Source: Calditrichota bacterium
GTDB lineage: Bacteria > Calditrichota > Calditrichia > Calditrichales > Calditrichaceae
NCBI GenBank assembly: GCA_024278755.1
Contig: JAJRSO010000063.1
Span: 62,001-126,000 of the forward strand
Direction: 5' to 3'
DNA: 64,000 nucleotides
The notes under the pieces were generated by a model, which made no database searches, had not been told where the DNA came from, and saw nothing but the letters and a program-made list of their open reading frames with translations. How positions within the stretch are numbered: position 1 is the first letter of the stretch; each line of letters begins with the position of its first letter. Position numbers and translations under genes: made by a program. Positions 38,250-47,662 of this stretch are shown in pieces.

Positions 38250-41200
38250 ATGGATTTATATAAAAAAATAGCCAGTCTGCCTCCCGAAAAACGGGAGCTT
38301 TTCGAAATGATGCTCATGGAACAGGGTGTTGATTTGTCACAAATTATGATTGTTCCGCAAAAACGGGATACTAACCGTTTCCCCCTATCCTATTCCCAAC
38401 AACGGTTATGGTTCTTGGATCAGCTGGAACCGGAAACCGCCCTGTACAATATTTCTCCGGTGCTGCGATTAAAGGGAAAACTCAATTTTGAAGCGTTGGA
38501 AAAGAGCTTTAACGAAATCATCCGTCGCCACGAAGCGCTGCGCACCACGTTTGATAAAGACGGGGACGCTCCGGTTCAGGTTATTGCTCCTGAGCTGAAT
38601 ATTAAGATTGAGATGATTGAACCGGAGACTGCCAACGCGATTTTAAACGATTCGGAAATTAACCGGATCGCTCTGAAAGAATCACAAATTCCTTTTAATT
38701 TAAGCACAGGGCCGTTGCTGCGGGTAAAACTGCTGCGGGTTGCCGAAGAGGACCACGTACTTATTTTAACCAAACATCATATTATTTCCGATAACTGGTC
38801 TACCGGTTTAATGGTGCACGAAATGATGCAGTTGTACAGCGCTTTTACACAGGGGCAGCCTTCTCCCCTGCCCGAACTGGCCGTGCAATATGCGGATTTT
38901 GCCTTTTGGCAACGCAAATGGTTAAGCGGAAAAACGCTTGAAAACCAGGCGGCGTACTGGCGGGAACAGTTAAAAGACGCGCCGCCCGTTCTTGATATGC
39001 CGTTGGATAAACCGCGCCCGGCGTATCAAACTTACAACGGCTCCTTTAAAACCTTTACACTAAGCGGCGCTACCCATAAAGCGCTAAATGAGTTAAGCAG
39101 ACAGCAGGAAGCCACTCTTTTTATGACGACCCTGGCCGCGTTTCAGGTTTTATTAATGCGCTGGACGGGACAGGAAGACTTTTGCATCGGCTCTCCCATT
39201 GCCAACCGTAACCGAAAAGAAACGGAAGCCATGCTGGGAGTTTTTATCAATACGTTGGTGTTGCGCAGTATTGTACCGGGGGAATTACCGTTTAAAGAAT
39301 TGCTGAACAATACAAAAACTATGACCCTCGACGCCTATGCGCATCAGGATATTCCATTCGAAACGCTGGTGGAAGAATTAAAGCCGGAGCGGGATATGAG
39401 TCATTCGCCGTTTTTCCAGGCAATGTTTGTTATGAACAATGCCCGGGTAGATAAACTGGAGCTGCCCGGATTGGAACTGTCCCTGCTAGAAATTGACAAT
39501 AAGACGACCAAATTCGATCTGATTTTGAATATGACCGAATCGGACGAGGGACTATTGTGCAAGATGGAATACAATACCGACCTGTTTTTTCCGGAGACAA
39601 TCGATCGCCTGATTGCTCAGTACCGGACCTTACTGGAGGGTATTCTGCGCAATCCGGAATCCGCCGTTTCCCGCTTACCTATGCTGACGGAAAAGGAAGA
39701 ACAAAAACTCGTAACGGAATGGGGACAATCGCATCAATCCGCCACCGCAGAGGTTCCGGTACATATCCTGTTCGAACGTCAGGCTAAGCAGTCACCACAG
39801 GCCGACGCTTTAAAAATTAAAGATGAAACATATTCGTATTCCGAATTAAATTCCCGCGCCAATCAACTGGCCCGCCATCTGGTTAAGCGCCGTCTGCAGC
39901 AGGGAGAAATTGTCGGCGTCTGTGCCGAACGTTCCGCAGAAATGTTAATCGCCCTTCTGGCGGTTTTAAAAGCCGGAGCCGTTTACCTGCCGCTGGATCC
40001 GTCTTACCCGGAAGAAAGACTGCGCTATATGCTTTCCGATTCCGGCGCTGGTTTTTTACTAACACAAGAGGCCTTAAAACATAAGCTTTCTACTGAAAAT
40101 ATCGAAACAGTTTTATTGGATAGCGATTGGGAAACGATCCAACGGGAAGAAACCTCAAATATATCCGTTCCCATTGAATCGGGTGACACCGCGTATCTTA
40201 TTTACACCTCCGGTTCCACCGGACAGCCGAAAGGTGTGGAAGCGCCGCACGGTGCGTTTGCCGCACACTGTGTCGATATGTGTCAACACTATAATTTAAC
40301 AGATGATGATAATGTGCTGCAATTCGCCGCGCTCAATTTTGACGCCTCTCTGGAACAAATCCTGCCGCCCCTGATGAGTGGTTCCACACTGATTATGCGC
40401 GACAGTGAAATCTGGGATACACACACGTTTTCGAAAAACATTGCCAAATACGATTTAACCGTGATTAATCCGCCGACCGCCTACTGGGCGCAATTGGCGG
40501 CTGATTGGGTCAATGAACCGGAACTTCTACCGGATAACAGAATTCGCCTGGTTATTGTCGGCGGCGATGTACTGCGCCCGGAAGCCCTGAAACACTGGTA
40601 TCAAACGCCCTTAAAAAACATTCGGCTGCTCAATGCCTACGGACCGACAGAAACCATTATTACAGCCAGTACGTTTGAAGTGCCGCCCGGGTTTTCCGCC
40701 GAAAAAGTACCCGTGGGAAAACCCTGCGCAAACCGCATATTTTATGTGCTTGACAAACAAAAAAAACCGGTCGCGGCAGGTGTTCCCGGCGAATTATATA
40801 TTGGCGGCAGCGCCCTGGCCAAAGGATATCTCGGTCGCGAAACATTAACCGCCGAACGGTTTATCGCCAATCCTTTTGTTGGCGAAGCGGATGCCCGTAT
40901 GTATAAAACCGGTGACCGGGTACGCTTTTTAAACGATGGCAACCTGGAATTTTTGGGACGGGTTGATTTTCAGGTAAAGATTCGCGGCTTCCGCATCGAG
41001 CTCGGTGAAATCGAAGCCTTGTTAGATAGCTATGAATCCATTAAGGAATCTGTTTTATCGGCTCTCGACGATTCCCTTGGCAATAAAAGGCTGGTCGCAT
41101 ATTACACAGCCAAGGAAGAACTTTCCGCTTCCGAAATCCGGTCCTTTCTCGAACAGCGTCTGCCGGATTATATGGTTCCCTCTGTTTTCATATACTTAAA

Positions 41201-41615
41201 AGAGATGCCTTTAGACCCCAGCGGAAAAATAAACCGGCGTTTTTTGCCTGCCCCTGATTTTTCACAAGTAAAAGTCGAAACCGAATACGTGGCGCCGCGA
41301 ACCAAAACCGAAGAAAAATTAACCGCGATGGTTCAGGAAATCTTAAAAATTGAAAAAGCCGGTGTAAAGGACAGCTTTTTTGATTTGGGCGGCCATTCCA
41401 TGATGGCCACACAGGTGGTCTCACGCATTCGCGAAGAATTTGACGTGGAAATTTCGCTACGCACACTATTCGAAAAGCCCACCGTGGAAGGAATCGCGCT
41501 TTCTATCACTGAAGCCCAGGCAGAATTTCAGGACAGTGATGAGCTGGAATCCATGCTTTCGGAAATCGAGGACTTGTCGGATGAAGAACTCGAAAAACTA
41601 TTAAATGATAAATAG
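38250..41615 (+). CDS. Megasynthase D: NRPS module C-A-PCP
   Basis: 1121 residues, one elongation module. The N-terminal docking helix (LPPEKRELFEMML) is followed by C 45-470, with SYSQQRLWFLDQL and HHIISDNWS near 176 (LCL-like). A 500-1005 has YTSGSTGQPKG near 654, NAYGPTE, YKTGDRVRF and PSGKINRR. PCP is near 1049 (FFDLGGHSMMATQ). The acidic docking tail is IEDLSDEELEKLL, of the same kind as on A and C. By-eye specificity pocket: D A E N I G A I T K, substrate not assigned. This is the first gene in the cluster not overlapping its predecessor: a 188-bp gap with a long palindrome precedes it, and the ATG has no clear ribosome binding site. Confidence 0.93.
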   Translation: MDLYKKIASLPPEKRELFEMMLMEQGVDLSQIMIVPQKRDTNRFPLSYSQQRLWFLDQLEPETALYNISPVLRLKGKLNFEALEKSFNEIIRRHEALRTTFDKDGDAPVQVIAPELNIKIEMIEPETANAILNDSEINRIALKESQIPFNLSTGPLLRVKLLRVAEEDHVLILTKHHIISDNWSTGLMVHEMMQLYSAFTQGQPSPLPELAVQYADFAFWQRKWLSGKTLENQAAYWREQLKDAPPVLDMPLDKPRPAYQTYNGSFKTFTLSGATHKALNELSRQQEATLFMTTLAAFQVLLMRWTGQEDFCIGSPIANRNRKETEAMLGVFINTLVLRSIVPGELPFKELLNNTKTMTLDAYAHQDIPFETLVEELKPERDMSHSPFFQAMFVMNNARVDKLELPGLELSLLEIDNKTTKFDLILNMTESDEGLLCKMEYNTDLFFPETIDRLIAQYRTLLEGILRNPESAVSRLPMLTEKEEQKLVTEWGQSHQSATAEVPVHILFERQAKQSPQADALKIKDETYSYSELNSRANQLARHLVKRRLQQGEIVGVCAERSAEMLIALLAVLKAGAVYLPLDPSYPEERLRYMLSDSGAGFLLTQEALKHKLSTENIETVLLDSDWETIQREETSNISVPIESGDTAYLIYTSGSTGQPKGVEAPHGAFAAHCVDMCQHYNLTDDDNVLQFAALNFDASLEQILPPLMSGSTLIMRDSEIWDTHTFSKNIAKYDLTVINPPTAYWAQLAADWVNEPELLPDNRIRLVIVGGDVLRPEALKHWYQTPLKNIRLLNAYGPTETIITASTFEVPPGFSAEKVPVGKPCANRIFYVLDKQKKPVAAGVPGELYIGGSALAKGYLGRETLTAERFIANPFVGEADARMYKTGDRVRFLNDGNLEFLGRVDFQVKIRGFRIELGEIEALLDSYESIKESVLSALDDSLGNKRLVAYYTAKEELSASEIRSFLEQRLPDYMVPSVFIYLKEMPLDPSGKINRRFLPAPDFSQVKVETEYVAPRTKTEEKLTAMVQEILKIEKAGVKDSFFDLGGHSMMATQVVSRIREEFDVEISLRTLFEKPTVEGIALSITEAQAEFQDSDELESMLSEIEDLSDEELEKLLNDK

Positions 41616-41653
41616 GATATTCAGACTTCTTTTAATCGCAAGGATGTAGCATA

Positions 41654-44600
41654 ATGTCAGAACTTAATAAACGACTCGCCGGATTATCGCCGGAAAAACG
41701 CGAACTGCTTTTAAAAAAGCTTCGCGCTCAGCAAAAACCAAATTTAAAAAACAAACGAATTACAAAGCGGAGCAACCCGTCCGAATATCCCATTTCATCT
41801 TCCCAGGCGCGTCTGTGGTTTATGAATCAGCTCGATCCGGACTCGGCATTTTATAATATTCCTTCGGCTATCCGTCTTACGGGAAATATTAATCTAAATA
41901 CTTTAAGACGGAGTATCTACGAAATTATCCGTCGTCATGAAGTATTGCGCGCCGGATTTGTAACGAATGAGAAGGGTGAAGCCCGGCAGATAATCGTTCC
42001 CGAGTATACTATCGAAATGCCATTGATTGATATTAGCGACACCGCGGCGGACAGGATGGAACAGAAAGTGGAGGCGCTGTTAAAAGCCGATGCGGCCAAA
42101 CCATTTGATCTTACCAAACCGCCTCTCGTGCGTTCTTTTATCCTGAAAACAAAAGCTAATGAATATGTTTTAAGTCTTAATATTCATCATATTGTTACCG
42201 ACGGTTGGTCCATTGGTATTATCATCAATGAAATTATATCCAATTACCGTATTCTTGTAAAAAATCCTCAAACAAAACTCCCCGATCTATATTTACAGTA
42301 CGCCGATTATGCGGCCTGGCAAAAAGAACGGGCTGCGGGCAGTAGTATCGAAAAGCAGATTCAGTACTGGAAAAACGCCTTATCGGGTATGCCGGAATTT
42401 CTGGATCTCCACACCGATTTTCCGCGACCGGATTTTCAAACTTATAACGGTAAACAGCATCCTTTTAAAATTGACGCTGTGTCTACTAAAAAGCTGCGCA
42501 CATTAAGTAAAAAAATGGGCGTTTCCCTTTACGCTCTGATTATGGCGGTTTTTCAGGTGTTTCTCCATAAAATAAGCGGACAGGATGATTTTGGCGTCGG
42601 GGCTCCCATTGCCAATCGTAACCGGGCCGAGATTGAAACCATTATCGGCCTATTTGTTAACACGGTTGTTTTACGGGCTGATTTCCGATCGGAGATAACC
42701 TTCGAAAAATTGGTTCAGCGGATCAAAGACGAAGTGGTTACGGCGTCGGATAATCAGGATGTACCGTTCGAAAAAATTGTGGAAGCCGTTTCCGGCGGCC
42801 CGCAACTAAGCCATTCGCCCCTGTTTCAGGTGATGTTTGATTTACAAAAAGTACCGTTCGACCGGATCACAATGGATGATATTACGCTGGAAATCGTTAA
42901 TATCGAAATTGAAGTGGCGAAGTTTGATCTTCTGCTACTGATGCTGGAGCACGATGATTTTATTAAATGTACATTTGAATACAATACGGATCTATTTTCC
43001 TGTGCAACCATTGAACGATTTTGCAGTTATTTTCATACTCTGCTCATGAATGTTCTGCGCCACCCGGAAGAAAAGATAGCAAATCTTTCCCTAATATCCG
43101 CAAAAGAACAAACACGAATTATAACCGAATGGAATCAGACTCAAACGGATTATCCTGCAAATTCTTCCATTCCCGAATTATTTGATCGTCAGGTTACGAA
43201 GACGCCGAATGCCGTTGCCGTTTGCTTCAACAGTCTCTGCTATACGTATAAAGAATTGAGCGGTAAATCAAATCAACTCGCCCATTTATTGATTGAAAGA
43301 GGAGTGGAGCCTGGCCATCTTGTTGCTCTTTATATGGAACGTTCGCTGGATATGATTATTGGATTTCTTGCTATCTTAAAAGCCGGGGCAGCCTATGTGC
43401 CCCTCGACGTCTCCTACCCTAAAGAACGTTTGTCATTTATCCTCAAAGATACAAAAGCTTCAATATTACTTACAAAAACGGAACTTTTAGAAGAGCTTCC
43501 TGACGGCAACGCCGTTTCTTTGGCCATTGACAACATCCAGCTGCTTGCCGATTATAGTATCGCATCACCTGCTGTGATAAATAAACCTTTAGATCCGGCT
43601 TATGTTATTTACACTTCCGGTTCAACCGGAATCCCCAAAGGCGTTATCGTTCCCCACCGGGCCGTAATTCGTCTAATTATGAATACTGATTATGTGCAAA
43701 TTAAAGAAAATCATATTATTGCACAGGCGTCAAACGCGGCATTTGACGCCGCTACTTTTGAAATCTGGGGCGCTTTACTAAACGGAGCCAAATTGATTGC
43801 GATTCCAAAAGATGTGATGCTTTCCACGCAAAGCTTTGTTCAGGCTTTAAAGGATAAGAAAATTAGTCATCTTTTCTTAACCACTGCTCTGTTCAATCAA
43901 ATTGCCGCTGAGAATTCTTCCGCATTTAAAACACTGAACACCGTTATGTTCGGCGGAGAAATGGTAAATCCGCCTTCGGTTCGAAAAATCAAACTTGGCG
44001 AGCCGCCACAAAATTTATTACATGTTTATGGCCCTACGGAAAACACCACTTTCTCAACCTGGTATAAAGTTGGTGCAATTGCTGACAGCGATACGAATGT
44101 GCCCATCGGAAAACCAATCGCTCATTCAACGGCCTATATATTCGATAAGAATCTGCGGATAGCTCCAATTGGCGTTCCCGGTGAATTATTTGTAGGCGGC
44201 GACGGTCTGGCGCTCGAATATCTCAACCGTCCCGATTTAACCAAAGAACGTTTTATTATAAACCCCTTCGATGCTTCGGGAAAATCAAAGTTATACAAAA
44301 CCGGCGACCTGGTCCGTTACCTGCCGGACGGCAATATCGAATTTCTGGCGCGTATCGATCAACAGGTCAAGATCCGCGGATTTCGGATTGAATTGGGTGA
44401 AATTGAATCTGTTTTAAAAACACACCCGGTTGTAAAAGACGCCGTTGTTCTGGCCCGTCAGGACAATCCGGGCGATAAGACGTTAACCGCCTACATCGTT
44501 TCCGAAGCGGAGCAGGAGATGAAGGCCTCTGTCCTGCGTAGTTTCCTGCTTGAAAAACTGCCCGATTATATGGTGCCCTTTTCCTGGGTGGAAATGGACC

Positions 44601-47600
44601 GTATTCCACTGACGCCGAACGGGAAGGTGGATAAAAAAGCCTTACCTGCTCCGGATCAGTCGCGACCCGACCTTGAAGGCAAGTATGTGGCGCCGCGCAA
44701 CGGTCTGGAACAATTTCTCTGCGCCGTCTGGGAAGAAATTTTAAGTATCGATAAGGTTGGAATTCACGACAACTTTTTTGAACTGGGCGGAAATTCTTTA
44801 AAAGCCGCGGTATTTGCCAACCGCCTGCAAAAGGAATTTGGCGAAGTGACTCACGTCAGCGTCGTATTCAAGGCGCCGACCATCGCCGAGTTAGCCGGGT
44901 ATATCGTCAACTACTACCCTCAATTAGCCCGCGAGCGTTTTGAATTAGACGATACTGTAAATCAAATTTATAAACTAATCGATTTGGGCGAAGAGAAAAT
45001 AAGCAAAATAGGACAATCGCAGATTGATGCTATTCGTTCTATAATTACACCTCTTCAACCGCGAAAAGAAGCGCTTTCTTCCAAAAACCCGTCGGCTGTT
45101 TTTGTACTTTCTCCGCCGCGCTCCGGCTCTACCCTGCTGCGCGTGATGCTGGCCGGCAATAAAAAATTATTTTCCCCGCCGGAACTGGATTTACTGTCTT
45201 TTAACACGCTTCAGGAACGTGAAGAAGCCTTTTCGCAGGATGGCCTGGAGATTTGGCTGGAAGCTACGGTACGGGCAATCAAGGAATTGAAAAATACCGA
45301 TGTGCAGGAAGCAAAGAAAATAATGGCCGGTTTTGTTTCGCAGAATCTTTCCGTAAAACAGTTCTATTACGAACTTCAGCAATGGATGGGCGATAAAATT
45401 TTAGTGGATAAATCCCCCACCTATCCTTTTGATCCGGAAATCCTCAAACGGGCGGAACAGGATTTTGAAAGCCCCAAATACATCCATCTGCTGCGCCATC
45501 CGTATGCAATGATCTATTCCTTTATCGAAGCCAAACTGGATAAAAACTTCTTTCGCTACAAACACGATTTTACTCGCCGCGAATTGGGTGAACTTATTTA
45601 TATTATCAGCCATCAGAATATCAATCGCTTTTTGCAAAATATACCGGCCGAACGCCAGTTTCGGATGAAATTTGAAGAAATGGTGGTAAATCCCTATGAA
45701 GAGATGATACGCTTATGCCATTTCCTCGAAATCGATTTTGACCCGGATATGCTTAATCCGTATCAGGGAGATAAAATGACTGACGGCGTTACCGGGAACT
45801 CACAAATGGTTGGTGATTTTAAATTTTACCTTCGTAAAAATATCGATACCGGCGTAACCGATCGCTGGCGAAAAAATCACAAACAAGATTTTCTCAGCGA
45901 TACCGGCTGGGAACTGGCCAAAAATTTTAATTATCCCGTGGAAAAAGAAATCGCTGTTAAAAATACGCCGAAAAACGCTAAATCAATGACCCGCATTGTA
46001 CCTTTATCCCGCGAAACGGAGCTTCCGCTCTCTTTTGCTCAGCAGCGTTTGTGGTTTTTAGATCAAATGGAACCGGGAAATCCGCAATATAATATTCCCG
46101 GCGCCATTCGCTTAATCGGCGATCCGGACAGGAATTTACTGGAACAAAGTCTGAATATGATTATCGAACGACACGAAACGCTGCGTACCATATTCAGTAG
46201 TTCCGATGACGGTAAGGCTTCGCAGATTATTCTGCCCCGCTTACCGCTAAAATTAGAATTCTTTGACGCACAGAATTTACCGGAACCTGCGCTGGAAAAA
46301 CTAGCCAACGAAGAAGCGCGCAAAACGTTTAATCTAACCACCGGTCCGCTTCTTCGGGCACGCCTTATCCGGACAGCTGCGAACGAATATATTTTTATGG
46401 TGGTAATGCACCATATTATTTCGGACGGCTGGTCGGTTAATGTTTTCGTCAGAGAACTGGCGGTTTTTTATAACGCGCTTAAAACGAATAAAACACATCC
46501 TCTTCCACCTCTTAAAATTCAATATGCGGATTTTGCCGGCTGGCAGCGCGAATGGTTAAGCGGTGAAACTCTGAAAATCCAGTTAGACTACTGGAAAAAA
46601 CAGTTACAAGGAATAACGCCCTATCTGGAGCTCCCTACCGATTTTAAACGTCCGGCCATTGTCTCACAGAAAGGGAAACGTCTGGTATTCCGTTTTCCGG
46701 AAAATTTGTATAAAAAATTATTACAACTTAGTCAGGAACAGGAAAGCACGTTATATATGACGTTGCTAACGGCGTTCCAGGTTTTGCTCTACCGTTATTC
46801 GGGGCAGGATGATTTTACTATCGGAACGCCTGTAGCCAATCGTACCCGTAACGAAATTGAACCGCTAATCGGTTTTTTTGTAAATACGCTGGTGCTGCGA
46901 TGCTCATTAAGCGGCGAGCAGACGTTCGGCGCTCTTTTAACACAGGTTAAAAACACCGTTATGGAAGCGTTTGATCATCAGGATATTCCCTTCGAAAAAC
47001 TGGTGGACGCTTTGGACCCGCAGCGAGATATGAGCCGTACGCCGCTCTTCCAGGTTATGTTTTCCATGCAGCGTTCGGACATTCAGGAAGTAGAGCTGGA
47101 AGGCGTTCGGTTTAAACCCTATGTAATGGAAAGCCGTACCGCTAAATTTGATCTGAACCTCGAAATGGTGGAACATACAAATCGTTTGGTGGGCATTATT
47201 GAGTACAAAACCGCTCTTTTTCGGGAAGAAACCGTGCAGCGGATGTTGAATCATTTTATTACCTTACTGGAAAACATTAGTGCAAATAGCCGCCAATCTA
47301 TTTCCTCTTTGCCTCTGCTTGGTACGGATGAAAAGAAGCAGGTATTAAACCACTGGATTCCCAAAACGCTTGACTTTCCGTCCGACCAATGCATTCATCA
47401 ATTAATTGAACAGCAAGCGCAACTTCAGCCGCAGGCTTTTGCCGTGGGCATTAACGATGAAGCGCTGACCTTTAAACAGATAAATAACCGTGCAAATCAA
47501 CTATCCGCCTTTTTATTAAAAACCGGCGTAGAGCGGGAAAGTATTATCGGCATCTTAATGGAACGTTCCACCGATATGATTGTCAGTATGCTGGCCATCT

Positions 47601-47650
47601 GGAAAGCCGGCTGCGCCTATCTGCCGCTGGACCCGGCCTATCCCGAGTAA
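41654..47650 (+). CDS. Megasynthase E, first part: C-A-PCP-sulfotransferase-C and start of second A
   Basis: 1998 residues up to an in-frame TAA. Docking helix LSPEKRELLLKKL; C1 46-470 (HHIVTDGWS); A1 490-1000 (TSGSTGIPKG, by-eye pocket D A F F M G V T F K, similar to Val/Ile-type codes); PCP1 near 1050 (GGNSLKAA); sulfotransferase domain 1140-1430; C2 1455-1890 (HHIISDGWS); A2 from about 1910, stopping at codon 1999 just behind core A2 (LDPAYPE). The sulfotransferase has the 5'-PAPS loop SPPRSGSTLLR, VDKSPTYP and RHPYAMIYSF for the 3'-phosphate. AAGGAT precedes the ATG by nine bases. Ignoring the TAA, the frame continues to 50584 for a total of 2976 residues. Confidence 0.9.
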   Translation: MSELNKRLAGLSPEKRELLLKKLRAQQKPNLKNKRITKRSNPSEYPISSSQARLWFMNQLDPDSAFYNIPSAIRLTGNINLNTLRRSIYEIIRRHEVLRAGFVTNEKGEARQIIVPEYTIEMPLIDISDTAADRMEQKVEALLKADAAKPFDLTKPPLVRSFILKTKANEYVLSLNIHHIVTDGWSIGIIINEIISNYRILVKNPQTKLPDLYLQYADYAAWQKERAAGSSIEKQIQYWKNALSGMPEFLDLHTDFPRPDFQTYNGKQHPFKIDAVSTKKLRTLSKKMGVSLYALIMAVFQVFLHKISGQDDFGVGAPIANRNRAEIETIIGLFVNTVVLRADFRSEITFEKLVQRIKDEVVTASDNQDVPFEKIVEAVSGGPQLSHSPLFQVMFDLQKVPFDRITMDDITLEIVNIEIEVAKFDLLLLMLEHDDFIKCTFEYNTDLFSCATIERFCSYFHTLLMNVLRHPEEKIANLSLISAKEQTRIITEWNQTQTDYPANSSIPELFDRQVTKTPNAVAVCFNSLCYTYKELSGKSNQLAHLLIERGVEPGHLVALYMERSLDMIIGFLAILKAGAAYVPLDVSYPKERLSFILKDTKASILLTKTELLEELPDGNAVSLAIDNIQLLADYSIASPAVINKPLDPAYVIYTSGSTGIPKGVIVPHRAVIRLIMNTDYVQIKENHIIAQASNAAFDAATFEIWGALLNGAKLIAIPKDVMLSTQSFVQALKDKKISHLFLTTALFNQIAAENSSAFKTLNTVMFGGEMVNPPSVRKIKLGEPPQNLLHVYGPTENTTFSTWYKVGAIADSDTNVPIGKPIAHSTAYIFDKNLRIAPIGVPGELFVGGDGLALEYLNRPDLTKERFIINPFDASGKSKLYKTGDLVRYLPDGNIEFLARIDQQVKIRGFRIELGEIESVLKTHPVVKDAVVLARQDNPGDKTLTAYIVSEAEQEMKASVLRSFLLEKLPDYMVPFSWVEMDRIPLTPNGKVDKKALPAPDQSRPDLEGKYVAPRNGLEQFLCAVWEEILSIDKVGIHDNFFELGGNSLKAAVFANRLQKEFGEVTHVSVVFKAPTIAELAGYIVNYYPQLARERFELDDTVNQIYKLIDLGEEKISKIGQSQIDAIRSIITPLQPRKEALSSKNPSAVFVLSPPRSGSTLLRVMLAGNKKLFSPPELDLLSFNTLQEREEAFSQDGLEIWLEATVRAIKELKNTDVQEAKKIMAGFVSQNLSVKQFYYELQQWMGDKILVDKSPTYPFDPEILKRAEQDFESPKYIHLLRHPYAMIYSFIEAKLDKNFFRYKHDFTRRELGELIYIISHQNINRFLQNIPAERQFRMKFEEMVVNPYEEMIRLCHFLEIDFDPDMLNPYQGDKMTDGVTGNSQMVGDFKFYLRKNIDTGVTDRWRKNHKQDFLSDTGWELAKNFNYPVEKEIAVKNTPKNAKSMTRIVPLSRETELPLSFAQQRLWFLDQMEPGNPQYNIPGAIRLIGDPDRNLLEQSLNMIIERHETLRTIFSSSDDGKASQIILPRLPLKLEFFDAQNLPEPALEKLANEEARKTFNLTTGPLLRARLIRTAANEYIFMVVMHHIISDGWSVNVFVRELAVFYNALKTNKTHPLPPLKIQYADFAGWQREWLSGETLKIQLDYWKKQLQGITPYLELPTDFKRPAIVSQKGKRLVFRFPENLYKKLLQLSQEQESTLYMTLLTAFQVLLYRYSGQDDFTIGTPVANRTRNEIEPLIGFFVNTLVLRCSLSGEQTFGALLTQVKNTVMEAFDHQDIPFEKLVDALDPQRDMSRTPLFQVMFSMQRSDIQEVELEGVRFKPYVMESRTAKFDLNLEMVEHTNRLVGIIEYKTALFREETVQRMLNHFITLLENISANSRQSISSLPLLGTDEKKQVLNHWIPKTLDFPSDQCIHQLIEQQAQLQPQAFAVGINDEALTFKQINNRANQLSAFLLKTGVERESIIGILMERSTDMIVSMLAIWKAGCAYLPLDPAYPE
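47648..47650 (+). other. In-frame TAA stop inside the second A domain of megasynthase E
   Basis: The frame reads LDPAYPE-stop-RLDFMLKDA and stays open to 50584. The paralogue F has LDPNYPKERLAF with GAG CGG at the same place, so the missing residue is Glu. One G-to-T change of GAA gives TAA. It lies between core motifs A2 and A3, a different place from the TAA in B, but again with CGG directly after it. Confidence 0.9.
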
Positions 47651-47662
47651 CGGCTCGATTTT

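Noticed and set aside
32648-47650. Genome-wide recoding of TAA as Glu
   Set aside because: TAA is the natural stop of cvpA, efp, asparaginase, feoB, the AraC regulator and several megasynthases here, at positions where the family proteins end.
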